Of a stretch of 12,527 bases of DNA, positions 1 to 7,148 are shown piece by piece. Source of the DNA: Paenalcaligenes sp035301625 (GTDB lineage: Bacteria > Pseudomonadota > Gammaproteobacteria > Burkholderiales > Burkholderiaceae_B); the NCBI GenBank assembly GCA_035301625.1, contig DATGTW010000029.1:1-12527 (forward strand), written 5' to 3'. A model generated the notes under the pieces. That model saw only the letters and a list, made by a program, of their open reading frames with translations, ran no database searches and had not been told where the DNA came from. How positions within the stretch are numbered: the stretch's first letter is position 1; each line of letters begins with the position of its first letter. A program made the translations under genes and the position numbers.

Positions 1-1
1 C

Positions 2-58
2 TATGCAGGCGAAGAACATCCCCATACCGCCCAGCAGCCTAAACCACTAGACATCTAA
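2..58 (+). CDS. rplM: 50S ribosomal protein L13, C-terminal end (partial)
   Basis: Only the last 18 codons and a TAA stop are in the window. They read YAGEEHPHTAQQPKPLDI, close to the C-terminus of bacterial L13 (E. coli ends in a very similar AQQPQVLDI). L13 is an early-assembling 23S rRNA-binding protein of the large subunit. The next gene, rpsI, begins 10 bp after the stop, the standard rplM-rpsI operon arrangement, which supports the call. The gene starts outside the window, so its length and start cannot be judged. Confidence 0.93.
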   Translation, partial: YAGEEHPHTAQQPKPLDI

Positions 59-68
59 GGATATCCTC

Positions 69-461
69 ATGATTGGTGATTGGAATTACGGCACCGGGCG
101 GCGCAAAAGATCAGTCGCACGCGTGTTTATGAAAAAAGGTAGTGGGCAGATCGTCGTTAATGGTCGCCCCATTGAAGATTATTTTGCCCGTGAAACTGGG
201 CGCATGATTGTACGCCAACCGCTGCATCTGACTGACAATCTCGAGTCCTTTGACATCAAAGTCAACGTACACGGGGGCGGCGAGAGCGGTCAGGCAGGCG
301 CTATTCGTCATGGCATCACACGTGCTCTCATCCAATACGATGAAACCCTCAAGGCTCAACTCCGTCAGGCGGGTTACGTCACCCGCGACGCACGTTCTGT
401 TGAACGTAAAAAGGTGGGTCTGCACAAAGCACGTCGTCGCAAGCAGTTCAGCAAGCGCTAA
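69..461 (+). CDS. rpsI: 30S ribosomal protein S9
   Basis: This is a 130-residue protein, the normal bacterial S9 length. It opens with the family signature YGTGRRKRSVARV (residues 7-19), carries the GGGESGQAGAIRHGI segment (about 69-83), and ends in a basic tail finishing KQFSKR, whose last residues reach the P-site tRNA in known ribosomes. S9 belongs to the head of the small subunit. The start ATG lies 8 bp after an AAGG stretch that also contains the end of the rplM stop, so the ribosome binding site is embedded in the junction. It is co-transcribed with rplM, and a hairpin at 492-512 closes the unit. Nothing unusual was seen. Confidence 0.98.
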   Translation: MIGDWNYGTGRRKRSVARVFMKKGSGQIVVNGRPIEDYFARETGRMIVRQPLHLTDNLESFDIKVNVHGGGESGQAGAIRHGITRALIQYDETLKAQLRQAGYVTRDARSVERKKVGLHKARRRKQFSKR

Positions 462-491
462 AACGCTTCTACTGTTTCGTACATGCTACAG

Positions 492-520
492 CGCCCCGTG
501 TTATACGGGGCGTTGTGGTT
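492..520 (+). terminator. Putative intrinsic terminator after rpsI
   Basis: A perfect 8-bp stem, CGCCCCGT (492-499) and ACGGGGCG (505-512), closes a 5-nt loop and is followed by a T/G-rich stretch (TTGTGGTTT) instead of a pure T-run. It sits 30 bp past the rpsI stop and before the argC promoter. Termination is likely, but may be leaky given the poor T-tract. Confidence 0.65.
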
Positions 521-561
521 TATGGCTGTGCTTCATTAACGAGACAAGTTTTAGGTTAATT

Positions 562-591
562 CTGACGTAACTGCATAATCCTCGCTACAAT
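562..591 (+). promoter_or_regulatory. Putative sigma70-type promoter of argC
   Basis: CTGACG (562-567, 4/6 match to TTGACA) and TACAAT (586-591, 5/6 match to TATAAT) are separated by 18 bp. It lies after the rpsI terminator and would give an argC leader of about 48 nt. The sequence around the -10, GCTACAATAGGGGG, recurs nearly unchanged at the glyA promoter. No clear ArgR box was recognised. Confidence 0.6.
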
Positions 592-646
592 AGGGGGTGG
601 ATTCGCCCATTGGGCGGTATTAACAACGTAGATATTCGAGGGGGTT

Positions 647-1714
647 ATGACGGCTTCGACCTATCCAACCATACGCGCAGGGATTGTGGGCGCTACCGGT
701 TATACCGGTGTAGAGCTTTTGCGTTTGTTAGGGGCGCACCCGGCGATAGAGATTCGAGCAGTAACATCGCGCACAGAGCAGGGCATGCCTGTGGCCGAGA
801 TGTTCCCTAATTTACGCGGTCATGTCGATGCCGTGTTTAAAACCCCAGAAGAGGCTGCGCTTGATGAATGCGATGTAGTCTTTTTTGCGACCCCTCATGG
901 TGTGGCGATGCAGCAGGCTCGTGAGCTCATCGACCAGGGTATCAAAGTAATTGATTTAGCGGCTGATTTTCGTTTACAGGAAACCACTGTTTTTGAGCAA
1001 TGGTACAAACATAAACATGCCTGTCCAGATGTCCTCAGCGAGTCTGTTTATGGTTTGGTTGAATTACATCGCGAGCGTATCCGCCATGCTCGCGTAGTGG
1101 GTAATCCAGGGTGTTATCCCGTGACCGTCTTGTTGGGGTTAGCACCGCTACTGCAACAGGATCAGCCTTTGATTGATACCAGCAATATCATCGCAGATTG
1201 TAAGTCAGGGGTCTCTGGTGCTGGCCGCAAGGCTTCCATCGGCACTTTGTTTGCCGAGGCCAGTGATAATTTCAAGGCCTATGGTGTCGGCGGGCACCGA
1301 CATCACCCCGAGATTGTCGAGCAGTTGCGTGGCATGGCTCAAGGCCAAGAGATCGGGCTGACTTTCACGCCGCATCTAGTACCTATGATTCGCGGCATGT
1401 TTTCAACTTTGTATTTACGAATATTGCCCGATGCTTTAGACACTGATTTCCAGGCGCTTTTCGAACAGCGCTATGCTGACGAGCCTTTTGTAGATGTGTT
1501 ACCCGCGGGGACTTGGCCGGAAACACGTTCTGTCCGTGCCTCAAATATGTTGCGCATAGGATTACAGCGCGGAACTCAAAAAGATGTCTTGATCGTGATG
1601 GTTGCACAGGATAACTTGGTAAAAGGGGCTGCTGGTCAGGCCGTACAAAATATGAACCTTATGTTTGGCTTGGATGAGCGCCTAGGATTACAGCAAATTG
1701 CGGTGCTGCCATAA
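647..1714 (+). CDS. argC: N-acetyl-gamma-glutamyl-phosphate reductase
   Basis: The 355-residue protein catalyses the NADPH-dependent reduction of N-acetylglutamyl phosphate to the semialdehyde, third step of arginine synthesis, in the cytoplasm. An N-terminal nucleotide-binding motif, GATGYTG (residues 15-21), leads the fold. The catalytic cysteine lies in GNPGCYP (Cys156), and the conserved histidine in GHRHHPEI is probably His219. The VPMIRGM segment (245-251) is also typical of ArgC. Length fits the longer ArgC type of proteobacteria. The start is fixed by a strong GAGGGGG Shine-Dalgarno 2-8 nt upstream and by the conserved RAGIVGATG beginning. It has its own promoter and is not linked to other arg genes here, so arginine genes appear to be scattered in this genome. 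The intergenic arrangement with rpsI and erpA is one I recall from Bordetella-like genomes. Confidence 0.97.
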   Translation: MTASTYPTIRAGIVGATGYTGVELLRLLGAHPAIEIRAVTSRTEQGMPVAEMFPNLRGHVDAVFKTPEEAALDECDVVFFATPHGVAMQQARELIDQGIKVIDLAADFRLQETTVFEQWYKHKHACPDVLSESVYGLVELHRERIRHARVVGNPGCYPVTVLLGLAPLLQQDQPLIDTSNIIADCKSGVSGAGRKASIGTLFAEASDNFKAYGVGGHRHHPEIVEQLRGMAQGQEIGLTFTPHLVPMIRGMFSTLYLRILPDALDTDFQALFEQRYADEPFVDVLPAGTWPETRSVRASNMLRIGLQRGTQKDVLIVMVAQDNLVKGAAGQAVQNMNLMFGLDERLGLQQIAVLP

Positions 1715-1729
1715 AGTTTTACCCATTAC

Positions 1730-1760
1730 TTGAATGCTAAAGCATTGAATGCGCTACAAT
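1730..1760 (+). promoter_or_regulatory. Putative erpA promoter with overlapping palindrome
   Basis: TTGAAT (1730-1735) and TACAAT (1755-1760) are 19 bp apart, slightly longer than ideal. A palindrome AATGCT-AA-AGCATT (1733-1746) overlaps the -35 element, and TTGAATGC occurs twice (1730-1737 and 1745-1752). The -10 context GCGCTACAATGGG resembles the argC promoter. The palindrome could be an operator, but no regulator is recognised from it. It does not match an IscR type 1 or type 2 site that I can recall. Confidence 0.5.
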
Positions 1761-1794
1761 GGGTTCAAATAGTTTTAAATGATAGGAGTCATTT

Positions 1795-2160
1795 ATGAGC
1801 ATTTCCGAAACAACTGATCTGCAGGCTCCGCCAGCTCCTTTGGCATTTAGTGATGCTGCTGCGGAAAAGGTTCGCGAGCTGTTGCTTGACGAGGGCAACC
1901 CCAATCTCAAGCTGCGCGTCTTTGTGCAAGGCGGTGGATGCTCTGGTTTTCAATATGGTTTTACCTTTGACGAGGAAACCAGTGGCGACGACACCGTTGT
2001 TGAACGAGGTGGCGTGCAACTACTGATTGACCCCATGAGCTTCCAATACTTGGTAGGGGCCGAGATTGACTACAAGGATGATTTAGAGGGGGCGCAATTC
2101 GTTATTCGCAATCCCAATGCAATGACTTCTTGTGGGTGCGGTTCATCTTTTGCAGTTTAA
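1795..2160 (+). CDS. erpA: A-type iron-sulfur cluster carrier/insertion protein
   Basis: This is a 121-residue member of the HesB/IscA/ErpA family. The three cluster-binding cysteines are present: Cys49 in QGGGCSGFQYGF and Cys113/Cys115 in the C-terminal SCGCGSSF. The protein passes Fe-S clusters from the ISC scaffold to apo-enzymes in the cytoplasm. The GFQYGFTFDE and IDYKDDLEGAQFVIRNPNA segments favour the ErpA subgroup over IscA or SufA, and the isolated position (not in an isc or suf cluster) agrees. The first 15 residues are a variable, proline-containing extension. A clear GATAGGAG Shine-Dalgarno precedes the ATG. It is monocistronic, with its own promoter and a weak hairpin before convergent anmK. 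Confidence 0.95.
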   Translation: MSISETTDLQAPPAPLAFSDAAAEKVRELLLDEGNPNLKLRVFVQGGGCSGFQYGFTFDEETSGDDTVVERGGVQLLIDPMSFQYLVGAEIDYKDDLEGAQFVIRNPNAMTSCGCGSSFAV

Positions 2161-2181
2161 TTACCTGATCCAAAGGGCGTA

Positions 2182-2208
2182 GCTGCAGTATTTTTGCAGC
2201 GTTTATTT
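2182..2208. terminator. Putative hairpin terminator between convergent erpA and anmK
   Basis: GCTGCA (2182-2187) pairs with TGCAGC (2195-2200) around a T-rich 7-nt loop. The plus strand continues GTTTATTT, a modest T-tract that overlaps the anmK stop codon. It could terminate erpA. In the reverse direction the tail is poorer, so function for anmK is uncertain. Confidence 0.5.
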
Positions 2209-3483
2209 ATAATAACGAGCGCCTAAATAGGTTGATTGACGTGCGCCGGTTACCTCAGGGTAGCCGGCGCTTATTTTTTTGTCATAAGCAAAGGCAAGCC
2301 AAGCAAACGCGTAGGCCTCGATGTATTGAGGGTGTATGCCAAACTCAGTGCTGCTATGCACTGAAGCATTAACACGTTTCATGGCCTGTTCTGTTATGCG
2401 TTGCACGAGCCGTGTATTGCGGGCGCCTCCACCACAAATAATAATCTGTTCAGTTTCCGGTGCCCATTGTGCAATCGCATCGATAATAGTTTGGGCCGTA
2501 AATTCGAGCAGTGTAGCTTGTATATCTGTGGGGCTTATTTGTGGTGGGTTTTGTTCAGGATTGAGAGCACCCAACTTTTGCTGTAGCCAGGGGCTGTTAA
2601 ATAGATCGCGCCCCGTTGATTTGGGGGGAGGCTGCCTCAGCCATGGATCGGCGAGCAAAATATTTAGCAGATCGGGGTGGCAGTGCCCGCTCGCTGCCCA
2701 GCGCCCTTTATGATCAAAAGGCTTTTGCTGGTGTTCTGCGCACCACAAATCCATCAGAACATTACCCGGGCCACAATCAAAGCCATAAAAAAGAGGGGGG
2801 GTGCTGTTTCGCGACCTATCTGCATTTGTAGGTGTGGGGCTGTGCCGCGATTGCTGTGATTTTATTTGAGCATAATCGTGTTGAGATTGAGGTGGGTCTT
2901 GCGGTGTTAACACTGTGATATTGGCCATTCCACCGATATTGACAACGGCCCGCGCTTGAGCGCTGCCAAAGAGCAGTGCATGGAAAGGGGGTACCAGAGG
3001 GGCACCCTGGCCGCCTGCCGCTAGATCGCGACTGCGAAAATCAGCAATAACGTCGATACCTGTGTGTTCAGCCAGCAGGGCTGGAGCATTGAGTTGGATG
3101 CTGATGCCTTCTGCTGGCAGGTGGCGCACGGTCTGTCCGTGAGCGCCGATGGCGACAATGTCAGTAGGGCGCAGATCTGTTTCTAGCAGCAGCTGCTGTA
3201 CTGCTTGGGCATAATGTCCTACGAGTGCTTGAGCCGCGCGAGCGGCACGCAGTAGCTCGTCGGGGCCACTGTCGTTGAGTGCTAGTAGTTCAGCGCGCAG
3301 GGCATCAGGTAAAGGGACTGATACCGCGTGCTGATAATGGGCTGTATAAGTGCTGGCAGAATCTAATAAAGGGGGCATAGCTGCGGATGGTGCAGATATA
3401 GATGGCGCACTTTCAAAGCGCGCCAGGACAGCGTCAACCCCGTCCATGCTCGTGCCCGACATCAAGCCGATATACCAGCCCAT
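2203..3483 (-). CDS. anmK: Anhydro-N-acetylmuramic acid kinase
   Basis: AnmK phosphorylates and opens the 1,6-anhydro ring of anhMurNAc released during peptidoglycan turnover, yielding MurNAc-6-P for cytoplasmic recycling. The N-terminus carries the diagnostic GLMSGTSMDGVD (residues 6-17). Further family blocks are IGAHGQTVRH (112-121), IADFRSRDLAAGGQGAPL (146-163), VVNIGGMANITVL (180-192), FDCGPGNVLMD (235-245) and IIICGGGARN (347-356). At 426 residues it is longer than the roughly 370 usual. Most of the excess is a Gln/Ser/Pro/Asn-rich stretch at about 194-231, between two conserved core blocks where E. coli AnmK has a short loop; a smaller Ser/Ala/Pro-rich excess lies near 24-45. The gene begins 20 bp after the M23 endopeptidase stop, with GAGG about 9 nt before its ATG, so the two are probably co-transcribed. 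All core motifs are intact, so it should be active. Confidence 0.95.
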   Translation of the reverse strand: MGWYIGLMSGTSMDGVDAVLARFESAPSISAPSAAMPPLLDSASTYTAHYQHAVSVPLPDALRAELLALNDSGPDELLRAARAAQALVGHYAQAVQQLLLETDLRPTDIVAIGAHGQTVRHLPAEGISIQLNAPALLAEHTGIDVIADFRSRDLAAGGQGAPLVPPFHALLFGSAQARAVVNIGGMANITVLTPQDPPQSQHDYAQIKSQQSRHSPTPTNADRSRNSTPPLFYGFDCGPGNVLMDLWCAEHQQKPFDHKGRWAASGHCHPDLLNILLADPWLRQPPPKSTGRDLFNSPWLQQKLGALNPEQNPPQISPTDIQATLLEFTAQTIIDAIAQWAPETEQIIICGGGARNTRLVQRITEQAMKRVNASVHSSTEFGIHPQYIEAYAFAWLAFAYDKKISAGYPEVTGARQSTYLGARYYK

Positions 3484-3503
3484 GAGATGACCCTCGTTTG
3501 GGG

Positions 3504-4826
3504 TTAATCGGACATCGCCAGCATGCGCAGATCCGTGCGTTCTTTTAAGAGCGCCAGTTGCTTTTTATACTGACCTGCTAATGCTTGTAGTTCTTTTATT
3601 TGGTTGGATTCCAGGGCTTTTGCCGCGGGTAAATCCACAGATAATGGATCCACAGGTTTCCCATCGATGCGGAATTCATAATGCAGATGGGGGCCTGTGG
3701 CCCAGCCTGTCGCACCGACATAACCAATGCGTTGTCCTTGTTGGACCTTGGCACCCTTTTTTAGGCCAGATTCAAAACGACTTTGGTGGGCATAAAGTGT
3801 GCTGTAGCCGCTATGGTGTTTGATAATAATGACATTCCCATAGCCACGTTGAGTGCCGATAAAGTCCACCACCCCGTCGGCTGTTGCTTGGATGGGGGTG
3901 CCTTGTGGGGCAGCATAGTCGACCCCGTTATGGTTGCGCCAGTTGCCATGGATAGGGTGACGGCGCTTGCCAAATGTGGAGCTAATACGAGTAAATTTAA
4001 TGGCGTTGCGTAAAAAGGCGCCCTGGATGCTGTTGCCTTCAAAGTCATAATAACCGCCACCACCATCGGCCTCGTCAAACCACAAAGCCTGGTGCGTTTC
4101 GCCGTTACTTTCGTACTCAATGGCTAAAATGCGCCCTGCTGCGATAGTTTGCCCTTGGCTAGTGTGGCTCTCATAAATAACACGGAAACGGTCGTCTTTG
4201 CGAATGTCCTTGAGAAAGTCAATTTTACTGCCTAGCACATCAGTCATAGCCAGAGCTACAGAGTCTGGGATGCCGGCTTTGTCCGTGGCACCAAAGAGAG
4301 AGTTGGTGATGACCCCTTCGGCCATTTTAACCTCGGTTTCAGCAGCCAGCGTGTGTTCTTCAGCGACAAAGCCATCCGTGTCGTCGGGAGTTACCTCGAG
4401 CCAACGTGATACTACGGTACTGTCGTCTTTATCTGCCGGGGTGTGGTTATAGCGCAGCCATTGTAGTTTGTTGTTTTCGTCTAAAGAGACTTGGATAGTG
4501 CGCCCAGGATAGAGCTTGTAGATAGCTCGGGCAGCCTCGTCATAAGTCAGAAAGTGTTGTAAATCGGGCTCATCGACCTCGAGGCGCTTGAGGATGGCAG
4601 CCAAGGTATCGCCTTGGCGGATGCTGGTTTGGTGAATAAAGGGCCCCGCTTGACCTTGTAAACTTTTGACAATTGGGGCTTCCAATATTGTGCTGGTATG
4701 GTAGATTTCGGGTACGGGTTCTTGGGCAGGCGGGACAACCGCGATGGCGCCAGCGCCAACAAATAACCCGAGTGCAATAGTAAGTAGTGATTTTTGTATG
4801 AATTTAGGGCGTTTGGGTGGTGTCAT
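3504..4826 (-). CDS. Membrane-anchored M23-family murein endopeptidase (MepM-like)
   Basis: This is a 440-residue LytM/M23 zinc metallopeptidase. Basic residues 1-12 precede a hydrophobic segment (13-31) that should act as a signal anchor, placing the rest in the periplasm. A region around 65-115 (RQGDTLAAILKRL then YPGRTIQV) resembles the LysM/OapA-type module seen in MepM-like proteins. The catalytic domain lies at about 275-395: His299 and Asp303 in NHNGVDYA, His347 in LYAHQSR, and His380/His382 in TGPHLHYEF supply the zinc site and active-site histidines, all intact. The C-terminus (400-440) is a charged, probably helical tail. The expected role is cutting peptide crosslinks to allow wall growth; crosslink specificity cannot be read from sequence. 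No good Shine-Dalgarno precedes the ATG, but no in-frame ATG, GTG or TTG lies between it and the upstream stop. It is followed by anmK, which recycles wall fragments. Confidence 0.9.
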   Translation of the reverse strand: MTPPKRPKFIQKSLLTIALGLFVGAGAIAVVPPAQEPVPEIYHTSTILEAPIVKSLQGQAGPFIHQTSIRQGDTLAAILKRLEVDEPDLQHFLTYDEAARAIYKLYPGRTIQVSLDENNKLQWLRYNHTPADKDDSTVVSRWLEVTPDDTDGFVAEEHTLAAETEVKMAEGVITNSLFGATDKAGIPDSVALAMTDVLGSKIDFLKDIRKDDRFRVIYESHTSQGQTIAAGRILAIEYESNGETHQALWFDEADGGGGYYDFEGNSIQGAFLRNAIKFTRISSTFGKRRHPIHGNWRNHNGVDYAAPQGTPIQATADGVVDFIGTQRGYGNVIIIKHHSGYSTLYAHQSRFESGLKKGAKVQQGQRIGYVGATGWATGPHLHYEFRIDGKPVDPLSVDLPAAKALESNQIKELQALAGQYKKQLALLKERTDLRMLAMSD

Positions 4827-5125
4827 GACGGCTAATTGGCTGAAGTTGTTGTTGACATCAGTGCATGGGTAAATGCTGTCGGCCCACCACTATACGCGCA
4901 AGTAGCAGACCCACATAACGATACGATAAGAAAGAAACACGCCCGGTGTGCGTCTGCCCAGCATAGGCGGATGGGCGCCTAATTTGCAGGATGCGCCTGG
5001 GCAAAACAAGGCAGTAAATGCAGTCGTGCCGGTATTGTTGCGTGCAAAATATGTTCTAGCAAGTTATCCTAACGCATTCAGAAGAAATTTTCGAGCCTTT
5101 TTGTGTTACATTTGCTAGGTTAATT
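4827..5125. other. Divergent intergenic spacer between the M23 endopeptidase gene and tyrS
   Basis: This 299-bp spacer must carry promoters for both flanking genes. On the minus strand a possible -10, TATAGT (4889-4894), has no good -35. On the plus strand an extended -10, TGT-TACATT (5104-5112), lies so near the tyrS ATG that its transcript would have a leader of only a few nucleotides. The middle holds nested inverted repeats at 4956-5002. No open reading frame, tRNA or T-box signature was seen. Confidence 0.5.
4956..5002. repeat. Nested inverted repeats upstream of tyrS
   Basis: GCCCAG (4956-4961) pairs with CTGGGC (4997-5002), enclosing a perfect 5-bp hairpin AGGCG (4965-4969) with CGCCT (4976-4980). 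A competing pairing of GCGCCT (4975-4980) with the imperfect AGGATGCGC (4988-4996) is also possible. The plus strand continues AAAACAAGG, so it is not an intrinsic terminator in that direction. Confidence 0.45.
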
Positions 5126-6355
5126 ATGTCTCCATCAGAGTTACCGATATCTGATGCCGTTCGAGCCGATTTAGAGGTCGTCAAACGTGGTTGCGATGAG
5201 CTCATTGTCGAGTCCGAATTTGCGCAAAAACTGGCCCGTAGTCATCAGACGGGCATCCCCTTGAGAATAAAGCTGGGCTTGGATCCCACTGCTCCTGATA
5301 TTCATCTGGGGCATACAGTGGTGCTCAATAAAATGCGCCAGTTGCAAGATTTGGGCCATGTAGTAATTTTCCTTATTGGCGACTTTACCTCGACCATTGG
5401 TGATCCCAGTGGCCGTGATACGACTCGTCCTCCCCTGACGCGCGAAGAGATCGAATTCAACGCGCAGACTTATTATGAGCAGGCCAGTCTGGTTTTAGAT
5501 CCGGAAAAAACCGAGGTGCGCTATAATTCCAAATGGTGTGATGAGTTAGGTACACGGGGGCTTATTCAGTTGGCCTCTCGTTATACTGTTGCACGCATGC
5601 TCGAGCGGGATGACTTTACCAAGCGTTATCAAAAACATTTGCCTATCGCCATTCACGAGTTTATTTATCCTTTGTTGCAGGGTTACGATTCGGTGCAACT
5701 CAAGGCTGATCTAGAGTTAGGTGGGACTGATCAGAAATTTAATTTGCTTGTGGGCCGCGAGCTGCAAAAAGAGTACGGACAAGAAGCTCAATGCATTATG
5801 ACTATGCCCCTACTTGAGGGGTTGGATGGGCACGAAAAGATGTCCAAGTCGCGGGGTAACTACATCGGTGTGTCCGAGGCTCCGGGTAGCATGTTTGGCA
5901 AAATAATGTCCATCTCGGATGATTTGATGTGGCGCTACTATGAGCTGCTCTCATTCCGCTCTTTAGCTGAAATTCAAAAGCTGCGTGATCAAATCGCTGA
6001 GGGTCGTAACCCACGCGATGTCAAGGTCGAGCTCGCCCTAGAGCTGGTCACTCGTTTTCATAGTAGTCAGTTGGCCCAGAAAGCGCTCGAGGGTTTCGAG
6101 GCGCAATTCCGCCGAGGCGAGTTGCCCCAAGATATCCCCGAGGTGGCCCTGTCCGGCACACCTAAGAATATTGTGCATGTACTGCGCGAGTCCGGGCTCG
6201 TGAGTTCGGGCAGTGAAGGACAACGCAGTATCGCCCAGCGTGCTGTGCGGGTAGATGGAACGCGCGTTGAGGACCGTACCCTTGAACTCCAGGCAGGATC
6301 CTATATAGTCCAAGTTGGCAAAAGGCGTTTTGCACGGGTTACACTAGAGCCCTAA
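5126..6355 (+). CDS. tyrS: Tyrosyl-tRNA synthetase
   Basis: This 409-residue class Ic aminoacyl-tRNA synthetase charges tRNA-Tyr in the cytoplasm. The ATP-binding signature is HLGH inside LGLDPTAPDIHLGHTVVLNK (about 51-70), and the second signature is the KMSKS loop (EKMSKSRGNYIGV, about 237-249). The QGYDSVQLKADLELGGTDQ block (about 189-207) is the tyrosine/ATP pocket typical of the proteobacterial TyrZ-like subgroup. The last 60 residues form an S4-type RNA-binding domain (RAVRVDGTRVEDRTLELQAG). Length fits this subgroup. The start is supported by TAGGT 6 nt upstream of the ATG. Its promoter is unclear, with only an extended -10 close to the start. The PEBP-family gene begins 39 bp downstream with no terminator between, so read-through is likely. 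Confidence 0.97.
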   Translation: MSPSELPISDAVRADLEVVKRGCDELIVESEFAQKLARSHQTGIPLRIKLGLDPTAPDIHLGHTVVLNKMRQLQDLGHVVIFLIGDFTSTIGDPSGRDTTRPPLTREEIEFNAQTYYEQASLVLDPEKTEVRYNSKWCDELGTRGLIQLASRYTVARMLERDDFTKRYQKHLPIAIHEFIYPLLQGYDSVQLKADLELGGTDQKFNLLVGRELQKEYGQEAQCIMTMPLLEGLDGHEKMSKSRGNYIGVSEAPGSMFGKIMSISDDLMWRYYELLSFRSLAEIQKLRDQIAEGRNPRDVKVELALELVTRFHSSQLAQKALEGFEAQFRRGELPQDIPEVALSGTPKNIVHVLRESGLVSSGSEGQRSIAQRAVRVDGTRVEDRTLELQAGSYIVQVGKRRFARVTLEP

Positions 6356-6394
6356 TCCGTTTAGCGGCTTCACGCATTAACTAAGGAGTGATGC

Positions 6395-7027
6395 ATGAAA
6401 TTACACAGTAATTCCTTTGCGGACAATACTGCGATTCCGGTGGAATATGCCTTTTGTCGGCCTGATCCCGAAACGCACGCAACACTGGGGGGTAATCTTA
6501 ATCCCCATCTGGCCTGGTCCGATGTGCCCGAAGGCACGCGTTCTTTTGTGATTCTGTGCGAGGATCCAGATGTCCCTACTAAAATGGGTGACATCAACCA
6601 AGAGGATCGCGAGGTACCTGCTGATTTGCCGCGCACACATTTTTATCACTGGGTATTGGTTGATTTAGCAGCTGATACTCGTGATATTCCTGAGGGCGCT
6701 TATTCCGATGGGGTGACCCCTCGTGGCAAGGCTGGGCCGCTGGCTTTGGATGGCACCCGACAGGGTCTTAATGGGTTCACTAATTTTTTTGCCCATGACC
6801 GCGACATGAGTGGTGATTACTTTGGTTATGACGGGCCATGTCCGCCTTGGAATGATTCCATTTTGCACCGTTATGTATTTACCGTCTACGCGGTGGATAT
6901 TGACGAGATTCCCGTAGAAGGCAAATTTACAGGGGATGACGTTAAAAAAGCTATCGAGGGCCACATCCTCGGACAAGCGTCCATTACCGGTATTTACACA
7001 CTTAATCCTCGTTTACGTGACGAGTAA
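6395..7027 (+). CDS. PEBP-family protein (YbhB/YbcL-like, Raf kinase inhibitor-like)
   Basis: The 210-residue product belongs to the phosphatidylethanolamine-binding protein superfamily. Characteristic blocks are NPHLAWSDVPEGTRSFVIL then CEDPDVP (about residues 36-61, with the Asp-Pro-Asp ligand-pocket motif), HFYHWVLVDL (81-90), GYDGPCPPWNDS (about 142-153) and HRYVFTVYAVD (156-166). No signal peptide is seen, so it should be cytoplasmic. The biochemical role of bacterial members is not settled, and none is asserted here. It is slightly longer than E. coli YbhB (158 residues), because of a charged insertion around 62-80 and a longer C-terminus. AAGGAG lies 6 nt before the chosen ATG; another ATG 4 nt upstream is out of frame. 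It follows tyrS closely and is closed by hairpins at 7052-7117. Confidence 0.88.
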   Translation: MKLHSNSFADNTAIPVEYAFCRPDPETHATLGGNLNPHLAWSDVPEGTRSFVILCEDPDVPTKMGDINQEDREVPADLPRTHFYHWVLVDLAADTRDIPEGAYSDGVTPRGKAGPLALDGTRQGLNGFTNFFAHDRDMSGDYFGYDGPCPPWNDSILHRYVFTVYAVDIDEIPVEGKFTGDDVKKAIEGHILGQASITGIYTLNPRLRDE

Positions 7028-7051
7028 TCACTTTTTTTCTAATTTTGTTGC

Positions 7052-7082
7052 ACCCCACGGGCAGTCTCTTTGCTTGTGGGGT
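7052..7082 (+). other. Long hairpin without T-tract after the PEBP gene
   Basis: ACCCCACGGGCA (7052-7063) and TGCTTGTGGGGT (7071-7082) form a 12-bp stem including two G-U pairs, around a 7-nt loop. It is followed by ATGATAATTTAG, not a T-run, so it is not a standard intrinsic terminator by itself. It may protect the mRNA 3' end or reinforce the terminator directly downstream. Confidence 0.5.
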
Positions 7083-7092
7083 ATGATAATTT

Positions 7093-7117
7093 AGCCCAGC
7101 ATTGTCTGGGCTTTTTT
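7093..7117 (+). terminator. Intrinsic terminator of the tyrS/PEBP unit
   Basis: A perfect 7-bp stem, AGCCCAG (7093-7099) and CTGGGCT (7106-7112), with a 6-nt loop, runs directly into five further T residues (7113-7117). This is a textbook intrinsic terminator, placed 65 bp after the PEBP gene stop and upstream of the glyA promoter. Confidence 0.88.
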
Positions 7118-7148
7118 CGTTATTAGGAATTGTTTGTCTTTTCTGATG

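Noticed and set aside
250..570. Plus-strand frame overlapping the end of rpsI
   Set aside because: It lies out of frame within rpsI and runs through the terminator hairpin; there is no family resemblance.
2336..2859. Several plus-strand reading frames opposite anmK, and similar ones opposite the endopeptidase gene
   Set aside because: They are low-complexity, Cys/Ser-rich antisense shadows without ribosome binding sites or recognisable motifs, opposite well-supported genes.
4827..5125. T-box or other tyrosine-sensing leader for tyrS
   Set aside because: No T-box core sequence is seen and such leaders are essentially a Gram-positive feature.
7052..7082. First hairpin after the PEBP gene as an independent terminator
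   Set aside because: It lacks a T-run on the plus strand and the strand-reversed tail is also not T-rich; the true terminator is the next hairpin.
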